From positions 1-53,029 of the forward strand of contig JAEUSV010000115.1 in the NCBI GenBank assembly GCA_016788485.1: a DNA stretch of 53,029 nucleotides. Direction: 5' to 3'. Position numbers and translations under genes: made by a program. The notes under the pieces were generated by a model. It saw nothing but the letters and a program-made list of their open reading frames with translations, had not been told where the DNA came from and did no database searches. The DNA comes from Flavobacteriales bacterium. GTDB taxonomy: Bacteria > Bacteroidota > Bacteroidia > Flavobacteriales_F > PHOS-HE28. Of this stretch, positions 8,982 to 15,804 are shown in pieces (within the stretch, counting starts at the first letter, position 1; each line of letters starts with the position of its first letter).

Positions 8982-9051
8982 GGTCGGAAGAGAAAGGCTC
9001 ACGGTGGAGGTGGAGGCCCTCCCCGCTCCGGTTCGATCCCGGGTCCGATCA
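8982..9051 (+). ncRNA. tRNA-like structure (possible degenerate tRNA)
   Basis: A 7-bp acceptor stem GGTCGGA / TCCGATC (8982-8988 with 9044-9050, one G-T pair) is followed by A9051. A good T-arm has stem TCCGG/CCGGG and loop TTCGATC (9027-9043). An anticodon-like arm has a perfect 5-bp stem GGAGG/CCTCC and 7-nt loop TGGAGGC (9006-9022). Defects: no U8, no U33, no recognisable D-stem, CCG instead of CCA after the discriminator, only 70 nt. The loop would place GAG at the anticodon. It is a tRNA mimic, a decayed tRNA or a processing element; a functional decoding tRNA seems unlikely. Confidence 0.5.
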
Positions 9052-9071
9052 CCGAACCAACACGATAGGCG

Positions 9072-9269
9072 ATGGCAGCGCTGGGTGTATTCGACAGGGT
9101 CCGCGTGGAAGCGGACATCCAACAGACCGAGGAGATGATCGCTCGGCTCACCGTGTTCCGCGACATGGAACGCGACCCTGTACGCCAGCAGGCGCTCGCC
9201 GATGACATCGACCAGCACACGCAGCGGCTGGCCACCCTCAAGTTCTACCTCAGCCACAGCCACCAATGA
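9072..9269 (+). CDS. Unknown small early protein, coiled-coil-like
   Basis: 65 residues, largely helical (VRVEADIQQTEEMIARLTVF), highly charged, no membrane segment. It is the first gene after the structured RNA block. Its stop overlaps the next ATG in ATGA. No family is recognised. Confidence 0.65.
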   Translation: MAALGVFDRVRVEADIQQTEEMIARLTVFRDMERDPVRQQALADDIDQHTQRLATLKFYLSHSHQ

Positions 9270-9454
9270 GCGCCGCTGTTGACCTGTTCACCCCTGAGCC
9301 CGAGCTGGACCGCATCCACGCCATCATGGGCTTTGTGCGCCTGTTCAAGGAGCAGTTGAAGAGCGCTTCGACGCAGCAGGAACGCCGTGAGCTGGAGCTG
9401 GCGATCAAGAGCTATGAGGCCGCCGCCCAGCCTGAAACCACCGCCACACGATGA
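9266..9454 (+). CDS. Unknown small early protein
   Basis: 62 residues, acidic N-terminus then amphipathic helices (RHAIMGF-like region to LELAIKSYEAA). It overlaps both neighbours by 4 bp (ATGA at each junction), which argues that it is a real translated gene. No family is recognised. Confidence 0.62.
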   Translation: MSAAVDLFTPEPELDRIHAIMGFVRLFKEQLKSASTQQERRELELAIKSYEAAAQPETTATR

Positions 9455-9870
9455 GCCGCTACAGCCGCTTCTTCAGCCTGTACCACCAGGCCGCCAAGAC
9501 CGAGCACTGGCCCTATGATGGTCATGGTGACCTGGTCGCCGACCACACCCACGGCCGCACCCACAGCCTGCGCGACCTGAGCACCGAGGAGCTCATGGCC
9601 ATCGAGCGCCGCATCCAGGAGCTGCTGGACCCCAACGGCGACCCGGCCAACCGCATGCGCCGCAAGGTGATCGGCATCCTGGCCGAGCGTGGCGCCCGCC
9701 TGCCGAACGGCAAGGCCGACATGGCGCACGTGCATGCGTGGGTGGCCAAGTACGGCTACCTGCACAAGCACCTCAACGCCTACACCGTGGCCGAGCTGCC
9801 CAAGCTGGTCACCCAGGCTGAGGCCATCACCTCCTCCGACATCATCGCTATCCGCAAGCACCATGGCTGA
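9451..9870 (+). CDS. GemA/gp16-like phage regulatory protein
   Basis: 139 residues. Segments follow the GemA (DUF1018) plan: an N-terminal helix with a short basic stretch (RFFSLYHQAAK), LSTEELMAIERRIQELLD, then NRMRRKVIGILAERG, and a C-terminal HAWVAKYGYL ... YTVAELPKLVTQAEAI. In Mu, GemA modulates host gene expression and DNA gyrase activity early in infection. The assignment rests on motif order and location in the early operon and is moderate. It overlaps the gene before it by 4 bp and the gene after it by 8 bp. Confidence 0.65.
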   Translation: MSRYSRFFSLYHQAAKTEHWPYDGHGDLVADHTHGRTHSLRDLSTEELMAIERRIQELLDPNGDPANRMRRKVIGILAERGARLPNGKADMAHVHAWVAKYGYLHKHLNAYTVAELPKLVTQAEAITSSDIIAIRKHHG

Positions 9871-10189
9871 CGTACGCTTCCGCATCGACCACCACCACCT
9901 CGGCATCGCCATCAAGGTGATCGACCTCTTCCTGGACGACCAGCCCAGCGGCGAGATGCTCAACATGATGCACAGCATCCTGCAGGTGCTCGTGGTGCGG
10001 CTCAAGCGCCGCCACGCCGAGCGCCGGCTGGAGTACCCCTTGATCCTGCCCGTCTACCAGGCCCTGGCCATGCGCCGGGTGCTGATGGCCGGCATCGACT
10101 TAATCCAGGAAGAGCAGGTGCGCCTGCAGCTGCGCCTCATTCTGGCGGTGATGGACCCCAAGATGACGCCCTACACCGTCGCCCACTGA
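9863..10189 (+). CDS. Unknown phage early protein
   Basis: 108 residues from ATG 9863, which overlaps the previous stop in ATGGCTGA. It is mostly alpha-helical (LGIAIKVIDLFLDD, MLNMMHSILQVLVVRLKRRHAERR) with no signal peptide. In Mu-like phages, small helical proteins follow gp16, but no specific family is recognised here. Confidence 0.68.
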   Translation: MADVRFRIDHHHLGIAIKVIDLFLDDQPSGEMLNMMHSILQVLVVRLKRRHAERRLEYPLILPVYQALAMRRVLMAGIDLIQEEQVRLQLRLILAVMDPKMTPYTVAH

Positions 10190-10211
10190 CAACCCCCAAA
10201 CCCCCATACCG

Positions 10212-10418
10212 ATGCACCATTACCTGAGCACCCCGGACTGGCTCGAAGAGCTGAAGGAAGACCTCGTGAAGCGCGGATGTACTGCGCTCGTCACTGAGCG
10301 CATCACCATGGAGCACGTCAAAGAGGACTGGCTCCGTGGCCGCGAGACGGAGGATGTGGCCGACGACATCGTCGCCGGAAAGCACCCCCGCTTCCAACTG
10401 GACCAACAGCCCGCCTGA
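10212..10418 (+). CDS. Unknown small early protein, paralogue of the next gene
   Basis: 68 residues. The segment VKEDWLRGRETEDVADDIVAG matches VKEDYDAGTEPKEVATAILEG in the following gene, and both begin with a His-rich start and an early Trp. This suggests a tandem duplication followed by divergence. No function is recognised. Confidence 0.6.
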   Translation: MHHYLSTPDWLEELKEDLVKRGCTALVTERITMEHVKEDWLRGRETEDVADDIVAGKHPRFQLDQQPA

Positions 10419-10420
10419 CC

Positions 10421-10651
10421 ATGCGCCACCACCTGCCATACCACCAGTGGTTCCGCGACGTGGCCGATGCCTACGAGCGCGGCCTGGAGGACTACAAGCG
10501 CCAGGGCAAGAGCCCGGCGCCCATCACCGGTGTCAGCGTGTTCACGGGCGTGAAGGAGGACTACGATGCCGGCACCGAGCCCAAGGAGGTGGCCACCGCC
10601 ATCCTGGAAGGCCGCCACGCCACCATCAGCAACCCCCGCATCGCATGCTGA
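10421..10651 (+). CDS. Unknown small early protein, paralogue of the previous gene
   Basis: 76 residues, starting 2 bp after the previous stop. It shares the VKED...EV/AT..I..G segment with its neighbour. Its stop overlaps the ATG of the next frame in ATGCTGA, the same junction used between the Ner-like and transposase genes. No family is recognised. Confidence 0.6.
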   Translation: MRHHLPYHQWFRDVADAYERGLEDYKRQGKSPAPITGVSVFTGVKEDYDAGTEPKEVATAILEGRHATISNPRIAC

Positions 10652-10863
10652 GCATCCATTGCATGAACAGGGAGCACACTGTGCTGCTGCTGGTGGACCA
10701 CGAGGGCCGCGTCGTACAGAGCGATCCCGAGGACAACTACACCGGCTGCTGGGTGCCGGAAGCCAATGAGCTCAAGAGCGGCGCCTTGCTGACCTACCAG
10801 ACACCAGACCGCAAGCGCTCGGTGCTCCTGCAGATCCCCATCTACTCCATCAAGACCGTCTGA
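10645..10863 (+). CDS. Unknown small early protein
   Basis: 72 residues from ATG 10645; an alternative ATG at 10663 would give 66. The first is preferred because of the coupled ATGCTGA junction. Predicted mostly beta: HTVLLLVDHEGRVVQSD and RSVLLQIPIYSIKTV. No family is recognised. Confidence 0.55.
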   Translation: MLSIHCMNREHTVLLLVDHEGRVVQSDPEDNYTGCWVPEANELKSGALLTYQTPDRKRSVLLQIPIYSIKTV

Positions 10864-10865
10864 AC

Positions 10866-11339
10866 ATGGACACCCAACTGAAACAGGCCGTCGATACCGT
10901 CATGGACAGCTTCGATGACGCTGTGATCGCATTGCCAGGCGTCACCAAGCAGGATCGCGTGGTGGCTCTCGCACGTGAGCTGCAGGCTCGCATCACCGCC
11001 CGGCTCCATGAGGTGCTCGGGAATGCCCGCCCGTTGGACGAGGTCGAGCATCGCATCAACAAGTTCAACCACGGGCTCATGGAGGAGGACCCCACCATCG
11101 TGGCCGTAGTGAACATGCGCGTGCACAGCCACGGCTACGTGGTGCCCGCTGTAACCACGAAGGGCCTTTCGCATCGGCACGGCGCGCAGTACCAGATGGC
11201 CTGCACCGAAGCCGTGTGCATGGTGAGCACGGCCTTGCTGGATCTGGGCAAGCCGTTCCGTTGCGGCTGCAAGACCTGCCGCGACCGAGAGGTGGCAGCT
11301 GTGCAGCTGCCCTACACCGGACCCAAAGCCGAAGCGTGA
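10866..11339 (+). CDS. Unknown phage early protein with a Cys cluster
   Basis: 157 residues. Helical N-terminal half, then a segment with C-G-C-x-x-C (FRCGCKTCRDRE) near the C-terminus that could bind metal. Conserved-looking His residues lie in RVHSHGYVV and LSHRHGAQYQ. It shares an A with the next start (TGATG). No family is recognised. Confidence 0.65.
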   Translation: MDTQLKQAVDTVMDSFDDAVIALPGVTKQDRVVALARELQARITARLHEVLGNARPLDEVEHRINKFNHGLMEEDPTIVAVVNMRVHSHGYVVPAVTTKGLSHRHGAQYQMACTEAVCMVSTALLDLGKPFRCGCKTCRDREVAAVQLPYTGPKAEA

Positions 11340-11656
11340 TGGCCACCATGACCGAACAACTGATGCTGGAGGCCGCCTCGCGGATCATCCAATTCTCCTA
11401 TGAGGACCACATTTATGAAGCGCGGGCAATCGAGCCATACATCCTGGGCGATGCTGTGGCCGTTGACGTGTGGAGCCTGCCTGCAGGAGTCGGTCTGCGC
11501 TTCATGGTGGCCTGCTCTGCTGAGCGCCTTACCCCATCTTTAGAGGGCCAAGGTGCAGCCTACCACCGCATCCTGCTGCGCCCGCACACCAAGTCCGCCA
11601 ACCCCATCCTCGACCTCATGAACGAGTACGAGGTGTGGAAATCCCAGCAGCGCTGA
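11339..11656 (+). CDS. Unknown phage early protein
   Basis: 105 residues from ATG 11339, overlapping the previous TGA by one base. The mixed alpha/beta sequence lacks signal or membrane segments. A second ATG at 11348 is possible. It lies in the run of tightly packed early genes. No family is recognised. Confidence 0.62.
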   Translation: MATMTEQLMLEAASRIIQFSYEDHIYEARAIEPYILGDAVAVDVWSLPAGVGLRFMVACSAERLTPSLEGQGAAYHRILLRPHTKSANPILDLMNEYEVWKSQQR

Positions 11657-11659
11657 TCC

Positions 11660-11896
11660 ATGGCCATCCCCGAACAACTCAAGGCCCAGTGGCAGACGGT
11701 ATGCGCCGGCTACAAGGGCCAGCGTATCCGGCTTGTCGGTGACCACTTCTGGGCGGGCCGGACCGGCACGCATACCGGCAATGCCAAGTTCACCCAGGAC
11801 GAAATGGGCCAGGCGATCATCCTGGATGCCGTTGGTGACCTGGCAGAAAGCAGCATCGTGGTGTGGCATTCGTGGCACATCGAACACCTGAGCTGA
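11660..11896 (+). CDS. Unknown small early protein
   Basis: 78 residues, beginning 3 bp after the previous stop. Predicted compact alpha/beta with many Trp and His near the C-terminus (VVWHSWHIEHL). No family is recognised. Confidence 0.6.
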   Translation: MAIPEQLKAQWQTVCAGYKGQRIRLVGDHFWAGRTGTHTGNAKFTQDEMGQAIILDAVGDLAESSIVVWHSWHIEHLS

Positions 11897-11899
11897 CCA

Positions 11900-12310
11900 A
11901 TGGCCCGCTACCTCATCACCTCCACCCGGTCCGAAGCGCAGATCACCCTGGGCTACGACCAGAACGGGCTGCTCTGCGAGGTCAGCATCACCGGCTTCGA
12001 CGTGCCCGAGCACCGGCTGTGGCCATTCCGCCACGCGCCCCTGCAGGAGAGCGAGCTCAAGGCCGTGTTCAAGGCCGACTACCTGCGGTGGACCGTCCTC
12101 AAGGTCACGTTCGAGGAGTTCTGGAAGCGCTACGCCTACAAGGAGGGCAAGAAGGACGCGCAGCGCGCCTGGGACCGCATGACCGAGCAGCAGCGCCAGC
12201 TCGCCTACGACCACATCGAGCGCTACCGCTCCGCCTGCCACCGCGACCGCAAGCACCTCATGTACCCCGCCACCTACCTCCGGGCCGAACGCTGGCTCGA
12301 TCACACCTGA
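11900..12310 (+). CDS. Protein with phage replication-organiser-type C-terminal segment
   Basis: 136 residues. The N-terminal 65 residues look like a beta domain. Residues about 70-133 read FEEFWKRYAYKEGKKDAQRAWDRM ... YPATYLRAERWLD. This FWxxY-KxxKxxAxxAWxxL ... PAxxLxxxRW pattern is the segment commonly found at the C-terminus of phage replisome-organiser/DnaT-like proteins. The usual N-terminal winged helix is missing, so it may be a protein-protein interaction module attached to another domain. Function in replication is an inference. Confidence 0.6.
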   Translation: MARYLITSTRSEAQITLGYDQNGLLCEVSITGFDVPEHRLWPFRHAPLQESELKAVFKADYLRWTVLKVTFEEFWKRYAYKEGKKDAQRAWDRMTEQQRQLAYDHIERYRSACHRDRKHLMYPATYLRAERWLDHT

Positions 12311-12316
12311 ACCGCC

Positions 12317-13087
12317 ATGCAACGCAAGCTCTACACCATCACCGTCGGCGGTGAGCACCGGGAAATGCTCGCCAACTCGTACAGCCAGGTCATCGCCTGG
12401 GCGGAGCAGAACCTGGAGGCCATCAACAGTGGCCACCCGCTCACCATCACCATCAACAGCAACGTGATCGACCTGCTGGATGCCCCGCAGAAAGCCCCTC
12501 TGCCGAATCCGAAGGGACCCGCACAGGCAACACCCCCCCCCGCAGCTCCGAAGGCGCCCATGGCGAAGAAAGCGGCCACGGTGAAGCAGGCGCCGGGGCA
12601 GGTGCCCGAGGGCATGGTGCTTCTGAGCACCCTGGCCTCGGAGTATGGCTGCAGCACGGTCAACATTCGGCAGATGCTCCGCAGGAGGGGCGTGGGTTGG
12701 GAGCGCCTGGCCGGCGTGCACGGCAACCCAGGGGCGGTGGACATGGAGGCGGCAAGGCAGGCCCTGGACGCTCCGCGATCCAAAGGCGGACGACCCAAGG
12801 CCGAGAAGCGCGACCCGCGCTCGGGCTCACCCAAGCCGAGCAAGGCCGAGCTGCGCAAGCTGGAGCAGGTTGCCGACAAGGCCAAGCCCGCTGCAGTGTC
12901 CGCATCCTCTGGTCCGCGCATGGTCTTCGAGGACAAGGTGGCCAAGCAGCTCGGCATGACGGTGGACCAGGTGCGCGAAGTGAAGCGCGATGGCAAGGTC
13001 GGCGGCGGCAACGGCTGGGTGAACATGGACGAACTGGAGGCCTACATGGCCAGCCCCGAGTATCAACCCCCTTTCACCGCTAACTGA
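12317..13087 (+). CDS. Putative DNA-binding early protein with two HTH-like modules
   Basis: 256 residues. N-terminal about 60 residues form a compact alpha/beta unit, followed by a Pro/Ala/Lys-rich linker (55-95). A first HTH-like module (LLSTLASEYGCSTVNIRQMLRRRG, split here across helices) follows. After a basic Pro-rich linker comes a second module (VAKQLGMTVDQVREVKRDGKV ... GWVNMDELEAYM), which looks like an MerR/excisionase-type winged helix. It probably binds DNA and may regulate the middle region. No specific family is recognised. Confidence 0.6.
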   Translation: MQRKLYTITVGGEHREMLANSYSQVIAWAEQNLEAINSGHPLTITINSNVIDLLDAPQKAPLPNPKGPAQATPPPAAPKAPMAKKAATVKQAPGQVPEGMVLLSTLASEYGCSTVNIRQMLRRRGVGWERLAGVHGNPGAVDMEAARQALDAPRSKGGRPKAEKRDPRSGSPKPSKAELRKLEQVADKAKPAAVSASSGPRMVFEDKVAKQLGMTVDQVREVKRDGKVGGGNGWVNMDELEAYMASPEYQPPFTAN

Positions 13088-13090
13088 GCA

Positions 13091-13300
13091 ATGGTACACC
13101 GCATCACCATCGAGTACGGCATCGATTTCGGCCGGCGCTCCGGCGAATGGGAGCGGCTCATGCGCACCTACGTCGAAGCCGATGTGAACCGGCTCGCGCC
13201 GTGCCTCGAAGTGGCCATCGCCGATGCCGAGGAGCGCTACGGTTGCAGCAGCGACGAGGCCAAGTTCCTGCGCGACCTCAAGGAAGGACTGCTGAAGTAA
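13091..13300 (+). CDS. Unknown small early protein
   Basis: 69 residues, acidic helical protein (MRTYVEADVNRLAPCLEVAIADAEERY). It starts 3 bp after the previous stop and ends 6 bp before the next gene. No family is recognised. Confidence 0.58.
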   Translation: MVHRITIEYGIDFGRRSGEWERLMRTYVEADVNRLAPCLEVAIADAEERYGCSSDEAKFLRDLKEGLLK

Positions 13301-13306
13301 CCCACC

Positions 13307-13756
13307 ATGGCCACCGCCCTCTACCTCTGCCCGTGCTGCAACAAGCTGGTGCCGGCCACCCACTTCCGCCGCGCACCCTGGACCGAGCAGGACCTGAGCG
13401 AGCTGCTCACGCACCCGCGACTGCTGAAGGTCATCGAGGCCAAGGTGCGTGAGCTTGTGGATGCGGCTGCAGTTGAGAAGGCGAGGGAGCTGGTGCATGA
13501 AGCGGTGACGGAGAAGCACGCATCGTTCATGCGGCAGGTGAGGCAGGCCAAGCATGACCTACGGGTAGTGCCACCAGGGTACATCACCTACGAGGATGCC
13601 TCCGAGCGCTACAAGGACCGTGGCATCACATACCAGAACATCCGGTCGCTCGTGTATCAGAGGAGGGTGATCGGTGGCCAGGGCCTGGTGCATGAAGCAA
13701 GCCTTCAGGGCTTGCTGCTGACCTACAAGCCGAGAGCAAGAGCCAGGAGGGCTTGA
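13307..13756 (+). CDS. Zinc-ribbon-like protein with coiled coil, last early gene
   Basis: 149 residues. It opens with CPCCNK (residues 8-11 carry the two Cys pairs' first half), a half zinc-knuckle. A long helical segment (40-90) follows, then a C-terminal HTH-like part (YITYEDASERYKDRGITYQNIRSLVYQRRV) that resembles a helix-turn-helix with a basic tail. It is followed by a strong hairpin at 13774-13803 that probably ends the early transcript. DNA binding is an inference. Confidence 0.6.
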   Translation: MATALYLCPCCNKLVPATHFRRAPWTEQDLSELLTHPRLLKVIEAKVRELVDAAAVEKARELVHEAVTEKHASFMRQVRQAKHDLRVVPPGYITYEDASERYKDRGITYQNIRSLVYQRRVIGGQGLVHEASLQGLLLTYKPRARARRA

Positions 13757-13773
13757 AGTGCCACCCGAACGCC

Positions 13774-13803
13774 ACGAAGGCCCCGCAACTGCGGGGCCTT
13801 CGT
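13774..13803 (+). terminator. Hairpin ending the early operon
   Basis: Perfect 13-bp stem ACGAAGGCCCCGC / GCGGGGCCTTCGT with loop AACT, 18 bp after the last early stop codon. The downstream tract (GCTTCCTGTATCTTC) is pyrimidine-rich but lacks a true T-run, so termination efficiency is uncertain. It separates the early gene run from the middle region. Confidence 0.7.
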
Positions 13804-13825
13804 GCTTCCTGTATCTTCGCATCGC

Positions 13826-13939
13826 ATGAACAGCAGCACCAACACGCCCATGGGCCGCGTCAAGGCACGCCTGGTCGTCGGGGTGATCGCCATCGTGGCG
13901 ATGTTGGTGATCAGGTGGGTGGCCAGCCTCCTGGGTTGA
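13826..13939 (+). CDS. Small single-pass membrane peptide
   Basis: 37 residues: a short polar N-terminus with Arg and Lys, then one hydrophobic helix (ARLVVGVIAIVAMLVIRWVA, overlapping a basic start). It lies just after the terminator-like hairpin. The size and topology fit a phage membrane peptide, but no homologue is recognised. Being so short, it could be spurious. Confidence 0.45.
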   Translation: MNSSTNTPMGRVKARLVVGVIAIVAMLVIRWVASLLG

Positions 13940-13988
13940 CCTTCTGAAACCCGCGCCGGACGGCCTGTCATTTTTGGCGCGGTCGCAG

Positions 13989-14006
13989 CTTGCCTGTTTT
14001 GGGCGC
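13989..14006 (+). promoter_or_regulatory. Promoter-like element, copy 1
   Basis: CTTGCCTGTTTTGGGCGC, ending 20 bp before the ATG at 14026. Similar elements lie at 17025 and 24083. Here it is preceded by TTTGGCGCGG at 13973-13982, which recurs exactly at 24063-24072. It probably drives the middle operon (small peptides, Dam, sigma-like factor). Inference from repetition and position only. Confidence 0.45.
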
Positions 14007-14025
14007 ACTTCAACCCGTGCCCACC

Positions 14026-14100
14026 ATGAAGCAGTTCATTCGCGTCGTTGTTCTTGCATTGTACATCCACTACCGCGTGTGGCGCACCCGGCTCAAGTGA
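14026..14100 (+). CDS. Very short putative membrane peptide
   Basis: 24 residues (MKQFIRVVVLALYIHYRVWR...) with a hydrophobic centre and a basic C-terminus. It is the first ATG after the promoter-like element at 13989-14006. It may be a translated leader or membrane peptide. Support is limited to position and composition. Confidence 0.35.
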   Translation: MKQFIRVVVLALYIHYRVWRTRLK

Positions 14101-14156
14101 GCTGCGCCCGATTACCTTATCCGCGCCCGGTTTGACGTGAACACCGGCAGCGAGCG

Positions 14157-14408
14157 ATGGAGCGGAAGAGCGCAGTGGTCGTCCGGTGGAAGAAGACCGG
14201 CCTGTTGGAATGCTACAGCAGCCTGGCCGCGTTCTGTGCCCGTCACCCTTACTACCCGCGCCATCTCATCTATCGACGTCGCGTGGGTGACACCTACGCA
14301 GACCATGTGCTGGAACTGCGACGTGTCAAGTGGGTGCCGCATCCCCTGAAGACCAGGCGTGGCATGCTTCCCAGGGTGAAGCCCGGTCCCCGCCGGCGGC
14401 GCCCATGA
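14157..14408 (+). CDS. Unknown small basic protein
   Basis: 83 residues, strongly basic with an Arg/Pro-rich C-terminus (RVKPGPRRRRP), suggesting nucleic-acid binding. It lies between the middle promoter-like element and the Dam-type methylase, 48 bp before the methylase start. No family is recognised. Confidence 0.5.
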   Translation: MERKSAVVVRWKKTGLLECYSSLAAFCARHPYYPRHLIYRRRVGDTYADHVLELRRVKWVPHPLKTRRGMLPRVKPGPRRRRP

Positions 14409-14456
14409 TGCCAGGCTGATCGCGCACATGGTGCGCCACGTGGGCTGCTTCGCGCC

Positions 14457-15206
14457 ATGGTCCTATACCGCATGGGCAACAAGCAGCGCATCGTCCACCG
14501 CATCCTGCCCTTCATTCCTCCGCATCAGCTCTGGATCGAACCGTTTTTCGGGACCGGGGCAATGCTGTGGGCCAAGCCACGCACGCGCTCCATCGTGAAT
14601 GACAGGGACAGTGAGGTATTCAATTTGTTCTGCGTGATCCAGGACCAGGAGCACGAGCTGCAGGATGCCTGGTGCGCGATGCCCATCCACGAGGACCTCT
14701 GGAAGCACTGGCGCCGGCATTGTCCGACCGACCCGGTGCAACGGGCGGTGCGCTTCCTCTTCCAGAGCAACTTCTCGTTCCTGGGCAAGGGTGGCACCCT
14801 GGTGTGGAACAGGAAGAACGCCAAGCGCCTGCTGCAGGACCGCATCAAGCAGACGCGCGAGCTGCTCTACGACGTGGAGTTCATGAACGTGGACTTCAGG
14901 TGCATGCTCGGGCGCATCCCGCTGTCCAAGGGTGATCGGCGCGGAGCTTTAATCTACTGCGACCCGCCCTATCTCGATACGGCTAACAACTACGGGATGG
15001 CCAGCGCGTGGAACGAGGGCGACACGCGCGACCTGTTGGCCATGCTCGCATCCAGCGGCATGCGATTCGCCATGTCCGAGTTCGACCACCCCACGGTCCT
15101 GAAGCTGGCCAAGGAGCATGGCCTGCAGGTGGTCACCATCGGCGACCGGCACAACCTGCGCAACCGGCGCACGGAGATCCTGGTGTGCGGAGGCTTTACG
15201 GCCTGA
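14457..15206 (+). CDS. Dam-type DNA adenine N6-methyltransferase (D12 class)
   Basis: Transfers a methyl group from S-adenosylmethionine to adenine in DNA. The 249 residues contain the class-alpha order: the SAM-binding motif IEPFFGTGAMLW near residue 26 preceded by GNK, NDRDSEVFNLF, a target-recognition region, then the catalytic IYCDPPYLD with Asp169-Pro-Pro-Tyr172. The C-terminus is complete. In a Mu-like phage it could protect DNA from restriction or tune promoters, as Mu's Mom and host Dam do. Target sequence is unknown. It lies in the middle operon ahead of the sigma-like factor. Confidence 0.9.
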   Translation: MVLYRMGNKQRIVHRILPFIPPHQLWIEPFFGTGAMLWAKPRTRSIVNDRDSEVFNLFCVIQDQEHELQDAWCAMPIHEDLWKHWRRHCPTDPVQRAVRFLFQSNFSFLGKGGTLVWNRKNAKRLLQDRIKQTRELLYDVEFMNVDFRCMLGRIPLSKGDRRGALIYCDPPYLDTANNYGMASAWNEGDTRDLLAMLASSGMRFAMSEFDHPTVLKLAKEHGLQVVTIGDRHNLRNRRTEILVCGGFTA

Positions 15207-15282
15207 TAACAACACCACTTCGATAGCGTTTCAGCGCGGCTTGTCACGAGCGCAGGTGATCGATCGGACCTTCGTTGGCGAC

Positions 15283-15804
15283 ATGAGCGCCACCACCCAC
15301 TTGCACAGCGATGCGGAGGTGGTGGCGTTCCTGAAACGCTACCAGCGGGCCATCCGATACGGCATCAGGCTGGCAGGAACCCCCGATCAAGAACGCGACG
15401 ATGTATACCAGGAGGTGTGCCTGCACCTGCTGGAGACCTTCCGTCGCCGGCAGGCAGCGCTGGAGCACAACCTCACCTTCGCCGTCACTGTAGGCCGCCA
15501 GCGCGCCATCAGCTGGGCCCGCGCACATCGTCGTCACTGGCACGGGTCTGCCATCCCCGAGCTGGCCGCCGATGCTGCGGACCCACTGGAGCGTCTGGTG
15601 CGCCTGCAGGGCCACGAGCGCCTGCGGGCTTGCGTGGAGCTGCTGCCCATCCTTCAGCGGGAAGTGCTCAGGCGCGTGCTCAGCGGCCGACCGCAGGCCT
15701 GCATCGCCTTCGACCTCAACCTGACGCTCGCGGGTGTCCGCACCCTGGCCCAGCGTGGTCGCGCCGGCCTTCGGCGCATGCTCATCAACCCCCTTTACCA
15801 CTGA
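15283..15804 (+). CDS. Phage-encoded RNA polymerase sigma-70-like factor
   Basis: 173 residues from ATG 15283. A region-2-like helical part spans about residues 12-90: FLKRYQRAIRYGIR, DDVYQEVCLHLLETF, then AVTVGRQRAISWARAHRRH. A region-4-like HTH follows at about 110-165: LPILQREVLRRVLSGRPQ, IAFDLNLTLAGVRTLAQRG. Length and arrangement are those of ECF-type sigma factors, although region 2 is divergent. It sits between early and late genes, the place where Mu encodes its activators Mor and C. It is therefore a candidate late-transcription switch. Its stop overlaps the next ATG (TGATG). Confidence 0.75.
   Translation: MSATTHLHSDAEVVAFLKRYQRAIRYGIRLAGTPDQERDDVYQEVCLHLLETFRRRQAALEHNLTFAVTVGRQRAISWARAHRRHWHGSAIPELAADAADPLERLVRLQGHERLRACVELLPILQREVLRRVLSGRPQACIAFDLNLTLAGVRTLAQRGRAGLRRMLINPLYH

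Noticed and set aside
8982-9051. Calling the 70-nt fold a functional tRNA
   Set aside because: U8, U33, D-stem and CCA are missing and the anticodon loop is abnormal. It is reported as tRNA-like only.
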